64,000 bases of DNA from Thamnidium elegans (Eukaryota > Mucoromycota > Mucoromycetes > Mucorales > Mucoraceae), in assembly GCA_025201345.1 (NCBI GenBank), contig JAIXMG010000031.1, positions 372,001-436,000 of the forward strand, in the 5' to 3' direction. The position numbers were made by a program, and so were the translations under genes. Each line of letters starts with the position of its first letter. The stretch's first letter is position 1. Below are positions 1 through 12,000 of this stretch, in pieces. A model generated the notes under the pieces. The model did not search any database and was not told the DNA's origin. It saw nothing but the letters and a program-made list of their open reading frames with translations.

Positions 1-142
1 TCTTCCAATCTTTTCCTTTCATCTACAAGCTATATATATATATATATAAAGAAATAGTAAAAAAAAAACAATTATAATTATCATTATTTAACATGCCTCA
101 ACTAAACCAAGATCAATTACAAATCCCATCTTCTTTCTACAA

Positions 143-1418
143 CTATACAAGAAAATTGTATGGTTTGATATCTCGATGAATAATACCAGCCTTGCTTAAT
201 TCATTTAAAGCAGTAAACATACATCTAAAGTAAGTTTTGATTTCGGCCATATCCATACCTGAAAAGATAGATTTAAAGTTGTCGTTATGGATATATGGCA
301 TAACTACAAATACCCGATCTTTTTATCTAAATGCTGTAATCAAAGGTAATATGCATGGTTTACCAAGAAATTTACGCAGCTATTCAATTTCATTAGCAAT
401 ACGATGCGGACTACTAGTATCATAAATTCTCTTCAAGGCAGTAAATTGGTTCACTGGCTTGGATGATTGCTGTTGTTTTTCGTCTTCTGTACTTGACAAT
501 AAATGCTCCCATTCTTGATTTTGATAATAACCTCGTCTTATATATAACGCCTTGTATACTGTACTGAATGTTCCTTCTCCAATTTTAGAGATCAACTTGT
601 AGTAGTTGGGTAAACATTTTACAGTTTTCATTAATTCTGCAATTTCTTCGGCTTCTGCTTGAGTTTCTGATGTTCTAGTGACATCATCCCTTGAACCAAA
701 TGATCCAGCAACCTCATATTCTTTTACACGAGTAGCGTCCCTTTGTTGTGCAGGAAGAGGTGCGGTATCATTTGATGGTACTGAGAGAGGTGTGACATCC
801 TTTGGTGGTGCTCGAAGAGATGTGACATATTTTGATGGCGTTGAGAGAGGCGTGGCATCCTTTGGTTGTGTATAAGGAGGAGTGAGAGCTTGTTCCTTTG
901 ATCGAACAGGTGTAGAAGTATAACTTCTTCGCGGAATAAATGAACGAGAATGATTTGAACGCTTTTGTCCATCAGATAAATGCTCTCTTCTTTGTTCATT
1001 CAAAAGTGTTATTTGGTATTTTGGTTGGCGAGTAGGTGAAGGAATATTCATACCTTTATCTTCAGAAAGTTTCGTAGACTTATTCTTTGAACAAGGCAAT
1101 TCTAATTCGTCTGCCTTTCGCTTAGGGTTTCTAACCAAACTAGCATTTCTAGGCTTTATGTAAATGTTTGACGTTAATGAGCTTGACAATGGAGAGAAGG
1201 GAGGCCCAGTAAACATGGGTTCTGTTGAAGCATGTTGAGTAGAATCATGTTTGGGTGGGGACGGGATATAAGGTGTAGGTGAACTAGCACGGAAATAATT
1301 GATGCAGCGTTGTTGTTATGGGGGGATAAAGTTTAATTTCATCATCGTCTTCTGGTAATTTTCACTTCGTACCCGATGCTTGTACAATTGGAATGCCACG
1401 ATTATCTGTTGAGGACAT
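143..1418 (-). pseudogene. Cdc7-like (DDK) protein kinase pseudogene, 3'-truncated
   Basis: The minus strand encodes the N-terminal half of a kinase resembling Cdc7/Hsk1, which in the Dbf4-dependent kinase phosphorylates the MCM helicase at origins. A glycine-rich loop (IGEGTFSTVYKA), the VAVK-type lysine (ALKRIY), the Cdc7-like HRIANEIE helix and the catalytic loop HRDIKPYNF are all visible. The central frame is open from 1216 to 380. It then continues in frame through a TAG at 380-382 and a TAA further on to a last stop at 143-145, just after the catalytic loop. The activation segment and C-lobe are missing. Upstream, an ATG at 1418 opens a short frame with a TGA and needs a frame change to join the main frame; an unrecognised intron is the alternative. 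The several independent lesions make decay likelier than sequencing error. The family call is fairly sure; the loss of function is inferred. Confidence 0.8.
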
Positions 1419-1585
1419 TTTGTCCTTTGAAAAAATATTTTTTTTTTTTTTTTTTTTTTTGTAAAAAGTAATTTTTATTAGTTACACCTTAATGAGCGGT
1501 AGAACTAGAAAAGACGAGGGGCTTTAAATAAGGGAGGAGAAAAGGGGGAAAGATATATACTAATCTTTTTTTGAATGGAGTAGTC

Positions 1586-1890
1586 TGTAATATTCCTAAG
1601 CTGAGTTATAAACGAGTTTGTTCTTATTGGGTAAGAACGCAAAAGTGAAATATAAAGTAAATTGAATAAAGAATAGAATAATGTTTTATTGTTAAAAGAT
1701 ATTGGGATATTTATACTAAATGGGTATTCGCTTGGGATAATATATATGGAAAATAAATGATATGTCTAATTATAATAAAAGGGCTTTGCTTGTAGAATAC
1801 CAATAATACGAGAAAGAAACTTGCACCAATAAGAATATAGAATTATATTCTATATTCTTTAACCAATCAGAAATAGCTCAACCTATTACA
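1586..1890 (-). repeat. LTR of Ty3 element G (3' LTR)
   Basis: This 305-bp segment is bounded by a TGTAATA/TATTACA inverted repeat. It contains a TATA-like stretch and an AATAAA-type signal when read on the minus strand. It lies directly after the stop codon of the element G pol fragment, once solo LTR F is removed. The other LTR of G is not seen. Confidence 0.6.
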
Positions 1891-1892
1891 CC

Positions 1893-2748
1893 TGTTGGAA
1901 TTGAAGTAAATTAGACGATAAATTATCGAGATAAAACTTAGAGAAATTTATTAATTAAAAATAAAACTAAAGAATTCTGCTAAACTAAATAATAATCCCT
2001 TTTTATACTTCTTGACAACCGTAATCGGTATCTGATCTTATTGTTATGATAGGTTCGGGTCAATATCTAGACTCAACCTTCTCACTTTCAAATATATATA
2101 TTCTACTCTTTCGAATTGACTATAAATATTCTTTGATCCAATCCCCTTGATCGGATAACATGTCCTTCCGGTAATCTCCACCTTGTTTTTAATAATGACA
2201 GGGTGGTCGAATCGTCCTTATTGGATATGTTATGAGTAGGTTGATGAAACGTTCCTTATATTTTATTTATATATTTCTGACTAGAACTTTTTCCCGTATA
2301 ATTATATTTTATATAATTAAAGGATTGTAATTACAAGATATAGAGTATTATTACTGTATATTTGTTTTATTATTATAAAGGAGATATTTTCTATATGTCC
2401 TAGAGTATATTATTTATACTATATTCATATCATTGATGTGAGTTAATGTATTGCTTATAACAATGGGTGTTCCTTTCTTTTATCCAGAGTAGCTAGTTCT
2501 GGATCAAGACCAATGTTATTACAATACCTCTTATCTCGCATTAATGTTATTGGATTAAAATTTTTATATTTTAAGTCAGAAGTAGGAACCGTTTTCACTA
2601 GAAATGTCCGTATTGATTTCGGTGTTTAATAATAATGTATCGGGATGCATTATTATTGAAATATTAGAAGTTTTTATTATTAAGCTTGTTTTTATTCACA
2701 ATATGATTATTTATATGTTTTATATAAATATCAACCTCAAATACGACA
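1893..2748 (-). mobile_element. Solo LTR F (copy 1) with 5-bp target duplication
   Basis: An 856-bp LTR begins TGTCG and ends CCAACA on the minus strand. It is flanked by the direct repeat ACACC at 1888-1892 and 2749-2753, the 5-bp duplication expected of Ty3-type integration. It sits at the junction between the pol stop codon and the LTR of element G. A nearly identical copy lies at 48355-49209 in the other orientation. A solo LTR is the usual product of recombination between the two LTRs of a full element. Confidence 0.9.
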
Positions 2749-2753
2749 ACACC

Positions 2754-3238
2754 ATCCTCCCCTCTAGAAGAAGCAGTAGTTATTTCAGAGTCTTGTTCAT
2801 TGATGCCCTGATACCAGATTCGCATGTGTTTGGCATTTGCTGTTGACAGGTAGTTGGAAGTATCATCTTTTTTCTTGATGGTATAAGCCGCACCTTCAGC
2901 GTTGTTTTTCTTGACAATAACCCAAGGGCCAGACCAGCGTTCTTTCGGAAAAGTGGACTTCTCCAAGTTTTTCCTCGCGATCAAATCACCCACTTGATAA
3001 TCATATTTAATTTTTGCTTTCTTGCCATAAAACTTCTTTTGATGTTCTTGCGCCTTCTTGATATTTTCTAAAGCCTTACCATGGATCAAAGGAATTCTAG
3101 CATTCAGATATTTCAACCAGGACTCAGTATCATAGGTTTTCGGATTCTTGATAACTAAGTCAGGCAACAAAGGTAATTCAGGTTTACGACCATACAAGAC
3201 TTCAAACGGGGAAAAAGCGGTACTTGACTGTTTGGCGG
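2754..3238 (-). pseudogene. Ty3/gypsy element G, pol C-terminus (integrase tail)
   Basis: The minus-strand frame encodes the end of a Ty3 polyprotein. It has an integrase tail with a LYGRKPEL-type motif, a long basic linker, and the GPWVIVKK segment typical of the GPY/F-like module after the integrase core. The apparent reading frame beyond 2753 into VFEVDIYIK belongs to solo LTR F. With the LTR removed the frame ends a few codons later. The 5' side stops at about 3238, where LTR-like sequence begins. It is a truncated relic. Its zinc-binding and catalytic parts are absent from this locus. Confidence 0.8.
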
Positions 3239-3646
3239 TGATATATTGTTAAAGAGTCAAGTAAAGTTTGATAAAAGTCTTAAAAAGAAAGATGATGTTT
3301 TATTGTTTTGAAAAAAGAATGGATATTTATATGGAAGAAAATAAGTTATTTCAATGACAGTTTGTATTCATAAGATTATATTAGATAACCTGTTTAAGGG
3401 TTTTGTGTGGATTGCGTATTAGAGCAGTTAGTAATTCTATCGTGGGAAATATAAGAGTTTACACCCTTTGATAAAATAATAATCCCTTATGTATTTTGTG
3501 CCTGGGAAAATATGATTTTCCATTTTTTGTATCACCAATATTCTTTAATAGTAAATTTGCAGGACCTTAATTATTATGTGAATAATAATTGAGTCTGTCA
3601 AAAAGGCATAAAGCAGTCCTTAATTGTAATCAAAAGTATGGATATA
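3239..3646. repeat. LTR-like AT-rich remnant, no gene
   Basis: There is no coding sequence here. The stretch 3239-3534 begins TGATATA and ends TGTATCA. Read on the minus strand it has the polyadenylation and TATA-like composition of the other LTRs in the window. No target duplication was found, so the boundaries are tentative. Confidence 0.35.
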
Positions 3647-3648
3647 TA

Positions 3649-5293
3649 CAGTGACTAGCAAAACTGTCCCTATGTTGGGAAATATAAAACATAATGATTA
3701 TTAATTCTAGAACATGTAACATTTGAGTATTGGTTTATAAGTAATATCTGGTATAAAAATGATGTAAATTTCATTTTTAAAAAAAAGGGAATCAAAATAT
3801 CTCCTATGGCGTGAGAAACAGTCTGATTAATATGATCGGTACATAGGGACAATTTTGCACGGATATTTAAAAAATTAATTTTATTCATATACTATCTTCT
3901 AGTACTTAGTCCAGTATCCTTTATTTTTAATACATTCTGCAATACGTCTTGGCATACTTTCGATCACCTTTATACACTCTTCTGGCTTTAATACGTCATA
4001 CCAAACTTCTGATACACGCTCATATAAGTCGTTCATACCTTTTGGTGGTGTATCATATTGATTTAAACGGATTTTTAGTAATTGCCACATGTTTTCGATT
4101 GGGTTTAAGTCTGGTGATTGAGCTGGCCATTGCATGACTTGATAATCCTGCTCTTTGAGGTAATTTTTAACTAGGTTTGACGTATGTTTTGGATCATTGT
4201 CATGTTGAAAATAGACTTGATCACGGCGTAAGTTTAATTTTTCACATGCAAAATCAATTGTTTTAGCTTGATCATCTTCTAATATCTCCTTATACAATGT
4301 TTTATCCATATTACCATCAATCTTACACATCCAACCGGTGCCAGCATACGTTATCGCACTCCAAAGCATTATACTGCCACCACCATGTTTTACTGTCATC
4401 TTCACATGTTTTGGTTGAAGACATTCCCCGTCACAAATCCATGCCCAGACACGTCCATCAGAATTGAACTGATTTATTTTTGTTTCATCCGACCAGATAA
4501 CGCGTCTCCAATTGTCAATTGTCCAATCAAGATGCATTTTACACCATTGAAGCCTTTTTTTAGCATTGGTCTTTGTTAACCTAGGTTTTTTTTTCTTTTC
4601 TATAGCACCTAAACCTGAGCCACGAAGAGCACGTCTGATAGTATCAGTACTTACAGCTATTCCAATATCCTTTTCAAGCTCTTTTTTTTACTTTTACGGC
4701 ATTGTCTAGGTTTCCAGCGGTCACTTTTCGAACACAATATCTCTTACTAGCCGGTGAAAGTAATGGTGGTCGACCAGATCTACCAGGTAATTTATCAGGA
4801 ACGGACTTCTTTGATATTCTACCAATAACGCTCTTGCTAACACCAGTCTTCTTAGATACTTGCCGAATGGTTTCACCGCTTTGAAGTAAAGATACGATAT
4901 CTTTTTGCTTGTTTTGACTAGTTACGCGCATAATCACGTGGCCTTTAAAAAATATACAAACAAATGTAACATATAATAGAGAACAACTTCTCAAATATTC
5001 TGTCTTAATTTTAAGCATTTCGGATGATTAATCAAATTGTGGTATTATTTTTTTTACAGAAATTGAGAATTTTAAATATCCGTGCAAAATTGTCCCTATG
5101 TACCGATCATATTAATCAGACTGTTTCTCACGCCATAGGAGATATTTTGATTCCCTTTTTTTTAAAAATGAAATTTACATCATTTTTATACCAGATATTA
5201 CTTATAAACCAATACTCAAATGTTACATGTTCTAGAATTAATAATCATTATGTTTTATATTTCCCAACATAGGGACAGTTTTGCTAGTCACTG
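3649..5293 (-). mobile_element. Tc1-1, Tc1/mariner transposon with ~224-bp inverted repeats
   Basis: The element is 1645 bp long, starts CAGTGACTAGC, and is flanked by TA dinucleotides at 3647-3648 and 5294-5295. The two ends are near-perfect inverted repeats of about 224 bp (3649-3872 and 5070-5293); both translate to the same peptide. It carries one transposase gene on the minus strand. Long inverted repeats of the IR/DR type are known in this superfamily. The insertion lies in AT-rich LTR-like DNA. Confidence 0.93.
3899..4931 (-). pseudogene. Tc1-1 transposase (DD34E), one homopolymer frameshift
   Basis: This is a DDE transposase expected to bind the terminal repeats and cut and paste Tc1-1. 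The N-terminal helix-turn-helix (about residues 1-60, with TGVSKSVIGRISKKS) lies in one frame. The rest of the DNA-binding region and the catalytic domain lie in another. They are offset at a run of seven A (minus strand) near 4681-4688; one base fewer would rejoin the frames. Catalytic motifs are WSDETKIN, FQHDNDPKHTS and SPDLNPIEN. I count 34 residues between the second Asp and the Glu, the DD34E spacing of classical Tc1. The protein ends KNKGYWTKY. Start chosen at the ATG before RVTSQNKQ. The lesion could be real decay or an indel error in the homopolymer. Confidence 0.85.
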
Positions 5294-5295
5294 TA

Positions 5296-6110
5296 CTCTT
5301 TATTCTTTTCAAATAAACCAATCTTTTTAAAACATTAACTATATTTTTGTATCATTAAACAGTTATACTATTATTCGCTTTACTGGGCTTTATAAATTGT
5401 TTTACAAGCCATTTCTTATCTAGCTCCCGATATTTACATTACACATAGTTCATTATACATGAACGATTTGCATAAATCGTCGGCATGAACGATTTGCATG
5501 AGCGATCTGCATGAAAGATTTACATGAATGATTCAAGAAACTCTGCGATACTGTGGTACTATTAGTCTAGCATAAGTATACAATATCTTGTGTACAGTTA
5601 TATCATTTAACTTATTGACTGTGGAATCCGAGCTATGAAATAGTGAAGATTCAAAAATAAAAATAAAAACAAAAAGATACTAAAAAGTAATCAGTCGCAA
5701 AATAGGAATTGTCGTTTTATTAAATAAAAAAGGTGTCTGTTTATATAGCTTTTTTATATCTGAGTTTAAGTACAATTCTGGTAGTGTGCTGTATCACAAT
5801 AAGTGCTACAGTTTCCTTATATAATTACGAGCCGTGCTTATCTAACCTAGTCTTCGGTCAAGATATATAATTATGGTCAATCCTCTAATCATTACTCAGA
5901 CAACAGTTATTACTGGACGATGTCGGTAAGTGTTATATCTACGTATTATATTTCAATAAATACTAACTTATATATACTTATACAAGCCATATCCTCATAT
6001 GTCACTTACATAAGCTATACACAAATCACAGTATTTATTTACAAATTAATCTCAGATATATTCTATTGTTCTATCGCTTTGATCATAAAACTAGAAGACT
6101 GCTTAAACTC
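5296..6110. other. AT-rich non-coding stretch, LTR-like in part
   Basis: I see no gene. Around 5450-5530 there is a short imperfect direct repeat of the word catgaacgatttgcat. The part after about 5690 has poly(A)-signal and TATA-like words on the minus strand, as the LTRs here do, but no paired ends or target duplication were found. Confidence 0.4.
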
Positions 6111-6550
6111 TTGACAAACAGAAGATAACTGGTTTACATAAATAATTGTCACATTATTTATAATCAACAAGCCTCTATCTTACGTCTTTTTGTGATATTG
6201 ACGATTATGCTAATAAAAGTAAATATCAAAAAAAGAAAATAAAGAAAATAAACGTAGAATTTATCAGACTTTAAAAGAGATTTTTGTTTTTATTAATGAA
6301 ATAATGTGTGCCTTATATACAAAATAAGTTAAATAAGCGCTTATCCACTTAATATGAAACATGGACAATATTAACCATCTAATAGTGGATGAGCAATTTG
6401 GAAATATAAATAGTTTCTTTAGAAGGTCAATTGTAACAGCGGCAATGCTTATTATCTTTCTAATTGGCTTTTCTAAATAAAAGATCCAGGATAGAGGCTT
6501 GTTCATTCAAAATAATTGGGGCATTATTTATGAACCAGCTATTTGTCCTT
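6111..6550. repeat. Fold-back or MITE-like element with ~70-bp inverted ends
   Basis: About 70 bp at 6111-6185 is repeated in inverted orientation at about 6480-6550. The two arms are diverged but share ACAAGCCTCTATC and CTGGTT..ATAAATAAT. The ~300-bp middle has no convincing reading frame and includes LTR-like signals. The class is unknown, and no target duplication could be fixed. Confidence 0.55.
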
Positions 6551-7232
6551 GATAAGAATTAAAACAGTCTAATGCTTATATAATCGATAAAAGAGAACAA
6601 TAGAAGGTGTCTGAGTAGATATATGTAATATACAACATTTGTGTATAATTTATGTAAGCAATATGTGAGAACATATACCTGTATAAATTATGTATAAATT
6701 TGTATCATTGAATATACTACGTAAGTACAACAACATTTAAATAATATATTATAATTAATATTCTAAAACAAAGTCGTAAGTTTGAACTTACTACGTGCTT
6801 TTTATTTAATTTTGAAAGAAAAAAATTATCGCAAATTGGGGTTTCGTTCCGTTGCGAAATTGAAATAGAAAATGAAAAGAATGATACTATAATATTAGAT
6901 CGTTTCTCAGACGTCATACACATGCCGCTATTAAATACCTGAGACCTATTGTTCTCTCCCACGATGAATGTACTTAATTATAAAGAAATTTAATTTTGCT
7001 ATCCAATGCAGAATTTTTGTGGCTTTCCAACGATATATTTTTTGTCCGGTTCGGAGTTTATTTAGTATTTAAATCGATGTTTAAATTAATTTCCGGCCCG
7101 GATTTTATTTTTAGCGATTTATGCATTAACTCAAAAAGATGCATAAAAATAGCGGCTACAACTTTGTCACTTACATATTTTTAACTACTTCATTTCCCAT
7201 CTAGTATTTCACGCTGGAACCTATCTTGTACT
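6551..7232. other. Non-coding AT-rich stretch
   Basis: No recognisable gene. At about 7149-7160 there is the word AAAATAGCGGCTA, which matches the end of the small MITE at 38572-38728. It may be a broken relative of that MITE. Confidence 0.4.
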
Positions 7233-7390
7233 TCAGCCTCGTCGATTTATTCCTCGTTTTGCACATATTGCCTCACCACTTACAGACTTAACAGCAGGTA
7301 CAGGATATAAAACTCGATCTATTATATGGTCTCCGCAATGTCAAGTCGCTTTTGATATATTAAAACGAAAATTATCTTCGGCACCCATAC
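7233..7390 (+). pseudogene. Ty3 element B, reverse transcriptase/connection piece (left part)
   Basis: This plus-strand piece encodes the RRFIPRFAHIASPLTDLTAG segment at the end of the reverse transcriptase, closely matching element D of this window. It is broken at its TA by Tc1-2. The reading frame resumes exactly at 15866 when Tc1-2 and one TA are removed. The 5' part of B is missing. Confidence 0.85.
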
Positions 7391-8224
7391 TACTGTGAGG
7401 GGAAAAATGGTACCGTTTGATTGAAAAAATTAGGTTTTACATTAATTCAAGCCTGTTTGAGAATTTTATCAGCGTAAGTAATATTTTACTTTAAAGAGAA
7501 AAGTCTCAGCTATAAATGATGTAGCCTATGCGCTTGTAAGTTTACAACAGGTTGAATGGTCAGGTCTCAAATATTCCTTGTCAATAATTTATGAAAAAAA
7601 TTAAATAGATTACATTAGAATTCGACAACATTCCTCTAGATTGAAATGTCGAATAAACTTCAAAAATGCTCTGAGTTATGCTGTATATACGCCCTTGCTA
7701 AAAATATTAAAATAGTATATTAAGAACTGTTTAACGGTTCATATTCGATCATTTCTACTTTGATTTACCTTTTATATTGAATATTACATTATGGTTCCCC
7801 GTTTATCCTCTGAATTCAAGAATTCGATCAAGTCTTTGCTGTTCCGTAAAGTGCCTTACTCTAGCATTATGAAAACTTATCCAGCAACTTCCAAAAATAC
7901 GTTGACTCGCCTTAGGAAGCTTTACTTAGGTGCTGGTCATGTGACCAAGGGTAGTAGATCAAGCAAAATGACTTATCAGACCAAATCTTATGTTGCAAGG
8001 CAGCTTCGAACAGGTGCTCTAGAAGATCCTCGAGGTGTTCAGAAACTTTTAAGTTCAGAGCAGGTGGAAATGTCATTGAATGGTACTCGAAAGTCTCTCC
8101 GACAAATGGGATTTAAGGCAAAAAGGAAGGTCAAGACTAACTTCGTTAGCAGGAGAAACATAATCATTCGTCTGGCATGGGCAAAAAATTGTAGGTATCT
8201 TACAGTAGATTAGTGGTGTCAGTG

Positions 8225-8626
8225 TGAAATATACAATAGAAAATAAGTCCTTTAGAGTATTGATAAAAGTCTTAGTTGTGATTGTTTTTATTTTAGATGA
8301 AAAAGAAGGATGTATTTATACTAAAGGGGTTATACAATTAGCCATTCTAATTGTAGAGTAATAAAAGTCAGTTTTAAATATCATAAGTATTATGGTTAAT
8401 CCTTATTGATAATCCGATTGGTTTAAGCATTTATGCGCATTGTGTTTAATTGGTAGTTCTTATTATTAAATGGCAGTTGCCCTGTCATTGATAATAATAA
8501 TGGATGATTGCTTAGGATAATTCTATATTGTATTATTAATCGTCTATGTTTAATAATGTTTAGTTTTGATGTGCTATATCGTAATAATAACGAAGATGAA
8601 GAGGGATATATAGTCTGTATATATCA
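8225..8626 (-). repeat. Ty3 A 3' LTR
   Basis: A 402-bp LTR with TG..CA ends. I noticed one difference from the other LTR (G at 8444 against A at 14442), though I did not align them base by base. Confidence 0.95.
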
Positions 8627-9060
8627 TTATCCCCCGCCAAATGGAGGCAACATTTTTTGAGTAGTAGATTTTTCGCATGAAAATACTGAGATCAATTTGT
8701 GAGAAAAATTTGGATCTATTTTTTTTTATGTGTAACCAACCAGCATATGAGCGGATCATAGTGAGAAATATAAAAGATTATCAGAATAGAGCAGGTGCTA
8801 TTGTTGACGTGAATCGTGACATAACTTTGTTGAATAAGGGGAAGAGAGAGAGAGAGAGAGAAAAAAAAAGAATTGCTTTTTAAGAACAAAAAAATTCTAA
8901 AATATAAATCTTGAAAAAAAAAAAAAAAAAAATGTATGTTTTTGTAATGTATAATAGAGAAGAGAGAAATAATATAATGCAGGAATGAACTATCTGAAAA
9001 ACCCTTATAAAAAAACCTCGTGAGGAAAAATAATAAGTATTGAAGGGAAAAGATATATCA

Positions 9061-12000
9061 TTATGCGGGTGAAGTAGAATCAAGGCGACGAGACTTTCGC
9101 TTCTCGTGTCGTTCAGAACGATCAGGAATATGACGGATATTGACAGTCTTTGGTAACTTTTGATTACCTGTAGAAATGACTGAATTTCTACGGGCCCAAT
9201 ACTTTTCAATGTGTGTTTTATCTGGGAAATGACTGGCAGGTTCCCAGGTATCATCGTCTGTAGTGTAACCTTTCCATCTTACGCGATAAAGATAGTTGGT
9301 AGGATTACTGCCTTTATGTGACACAATACTTTGTACTTCATAAAAGTCATTGTTATCTTGAGATGGTGATGCATCCTGTTTCTTAACGTTATCTGTGGAA
9401 ATAAGTTTAATTTGGGATGTAGGTATATCCCGAGATAAAAGATTTTTGGCACTATCCATGAGGACATAAGATCCATTTGAGGTATGATTGATGATATGGA
9501 AGGGACCAAGATAGCGTTCTTCAGTTTTTCCACTTCGAAGCACATTTTTAATCATGACTGTAGCACCAATAGGGTATTTATCAGTAATTATTTTATGTGT
9601 TTTCATAAAACGAGCTTTGTCTTTAGCTTGTGTGGTTTGAATGCGTTTAGTTAAAGCGGGAATAAGGTATTCGTTAACTGTTTTAAACTTAGCAGCGATG
9701 GCATCAGAATTAATCGAAGACTGGTCGAAATTTGGATTAACATTTGTATAATTAGAAAAATCATTTGCGCGTCTGTTAAACATAACGGCAAAAGGTGTAG
9801 AATGATGAAGTCGTGAAACTTTTAAATTTAATGCTAATTGAGTAGCGGGTAGGAGAGTATCCCATTGGCTTTTAACACCTTGTAGCTTTTTTATAAGTGT
9901 ACGTTTAGTGGAATGAACGTAGGCCTCATTCGTGCCATTCGAATTTGGAGTGTATGCAAGGCTTAAGCGGTGATCGACACCTAAGTGAGTAAGAACTTCT
10001 TCTACTAACTGATTAGTAAATTCAAGCCCTCTGTCAGTCTGTAATACTTTTACTAGGCCGAAAGTAGTAAATATGTCTACTAATTGTTTTGCAATAGTAG
10101 AAGCTTCCTTGTCTGGAATGGCTCTAAGAATAGTAAAGCGAGTAAAGAGATCGACGTAAATTAGGATGAAATTGTTTCCCGATTCTGAAGTTATATTCAG
10201 AGTTCCTAGGTCACACACACCGTGGTGTCCAGGGCCTGGTGGTACAATCTGTTTAGGTGGATGGAATCCGGTTTTGCTCCAATTAAAGGAGTGACAAATT
10301 ATGCAATCCCTTAATACATCTGCTATATCTTTACGAAGATTAGTCCAATGTATGTGTTCATCATGGATGGATAATTCTATGGCGTTGATTCCACCGTGTC
10401 CGAGAAGGTGGTGTCTTTCAATGATAGAACGTCGCTCCTCTGGGGGCGGTGTGATCGGATCATATAGCTCGGAAGCTCGTTGCCTGAGAACCGGTAGTTC
10501 GGTACAAGAGGAATTCAATTTATTAGGGCGGACCTGGTCTAAAAGAGAATTATTTTTCTCTTTAGTTTTTATATTATTTTTTATCTGGTGTGAAGATTTA
10601 TTAGAAGCTTTAATTAAGGCGCGTTGTTCAAGTTCCATTTCAACTTCTGGAGATGCAAAAAGTCTACTTAACCCATCTGCAATGTAATTGTCAGATCCCT
10701 TAATGTATGTAATTTCAAACGTTTTCGAATAAATTGTAGTATACCAGTTTTGTAAAAGTGCAGAACAGTATCTTTGTGTATGAAGAAAGATTAAACTGTA
10801 ATGGTCCGTGTAAAGAATGAATTTGTTCAGATGTAACCACTGATGGTAACGAAGGAACATATAAGCAATTGCTAAACACTCACGTTTATTAGTAGAGTAG
10901 TTTTTTTCACTTTTGGTTAAGCTACGGGAGGCAAAACCAAGAAAGCGAATGGTGTTCGTACGGTCGATCTGCCAGACATAACCTCCGATGGCGTAACCGC
11001 TCGCATCTGTAGAAACACGAAGAGGTAGAGAAGTGTCCATGACAGAAATAACGGGTGCATGCGTAACCGCGTATTTTAAACCAGCGTAAGCTTTATCATG
11101 TGTTTCATTCCATGTTTTACGAAATAAAGCATTGTCACTAATATTTCTTAAACGATCTAGAGGAGCCGATATTTTGGAATAGTTGTTTATGAATTTTCTG
11201 AAATAACCGAAAAAACCAAGTACACGCATAAGAGCTTTATTGTTTATGATAGGTGGTAGCTTGTCAAGATTACATATCTTTGAACTGTCAATTTGGAGTC
11301 CTTTCGAACTTAGTTTAAAGCCGAGTAAGGTAAGAGAAATAAGCAAGAAATGGCATTTCTTACGTTGTAAGATAAGACCTGCATTGTTTAATCGTGTGAT
11401 AACATCTTTAACTAACTTTTTATGTTCATGAATGTTATTTGTACGAGAACCAATGGTGATATCATCGATGTAACAAAAAACAGTTGGCATATCTCTGAAG
11501 AGGTTTGATATCATGCGTTGAACAAAAGAAGGAAGTGTAGAAATTCCGAAGCATGCTTTTGCAAATTGAAACTGACCCCTATGTGTCGTAAAAGCAGTGT
11601 AAGGTTGAGAATCCTTAGCAATAGCAAAGCGTGTGAAGCAACTTTTTAAATCGAGTACAGTAAATAATTGACAATGTGATAATTGTTCATGAATTTCTTC
11701 AATTCTAGGTAATGCAAAGTTGTCTGATTTGGAAGGAATCAAGCTTAGATTTAATTCGCGGCAATCTGTGGCGACACGAACTATATTACCATAATTTCCG
11801 TTATCATCTCTTTTTTTAACAAAAAGGATTGGATTATTGTGTGGGTTGTGAGGTTCCGCAACAACTATTGTTTTGTCTGCTAACCATGTATCAAGTTGTG
11901 CGTCTAATTGTGGTTTATAAGCTAAAGCTAATGGGTACTGTTTTTTATTTATGACAGTGTTGTCGGATACTGCAAGTTTAAATTCAGAGTTAGGTATAGT

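Noticed and set aside
3239..3534. A well-defined solo LTR H
   Set aside because: The ends look right (TGATA..TATCA) but flanking bases do not match and the interrupted pol frame does not resume on the other side.
3670..5272. Two small identical proteins of about 65-80 residues
   Set aside because: They are the two inverted repeats of Tc1-1 translated in opposite directions.
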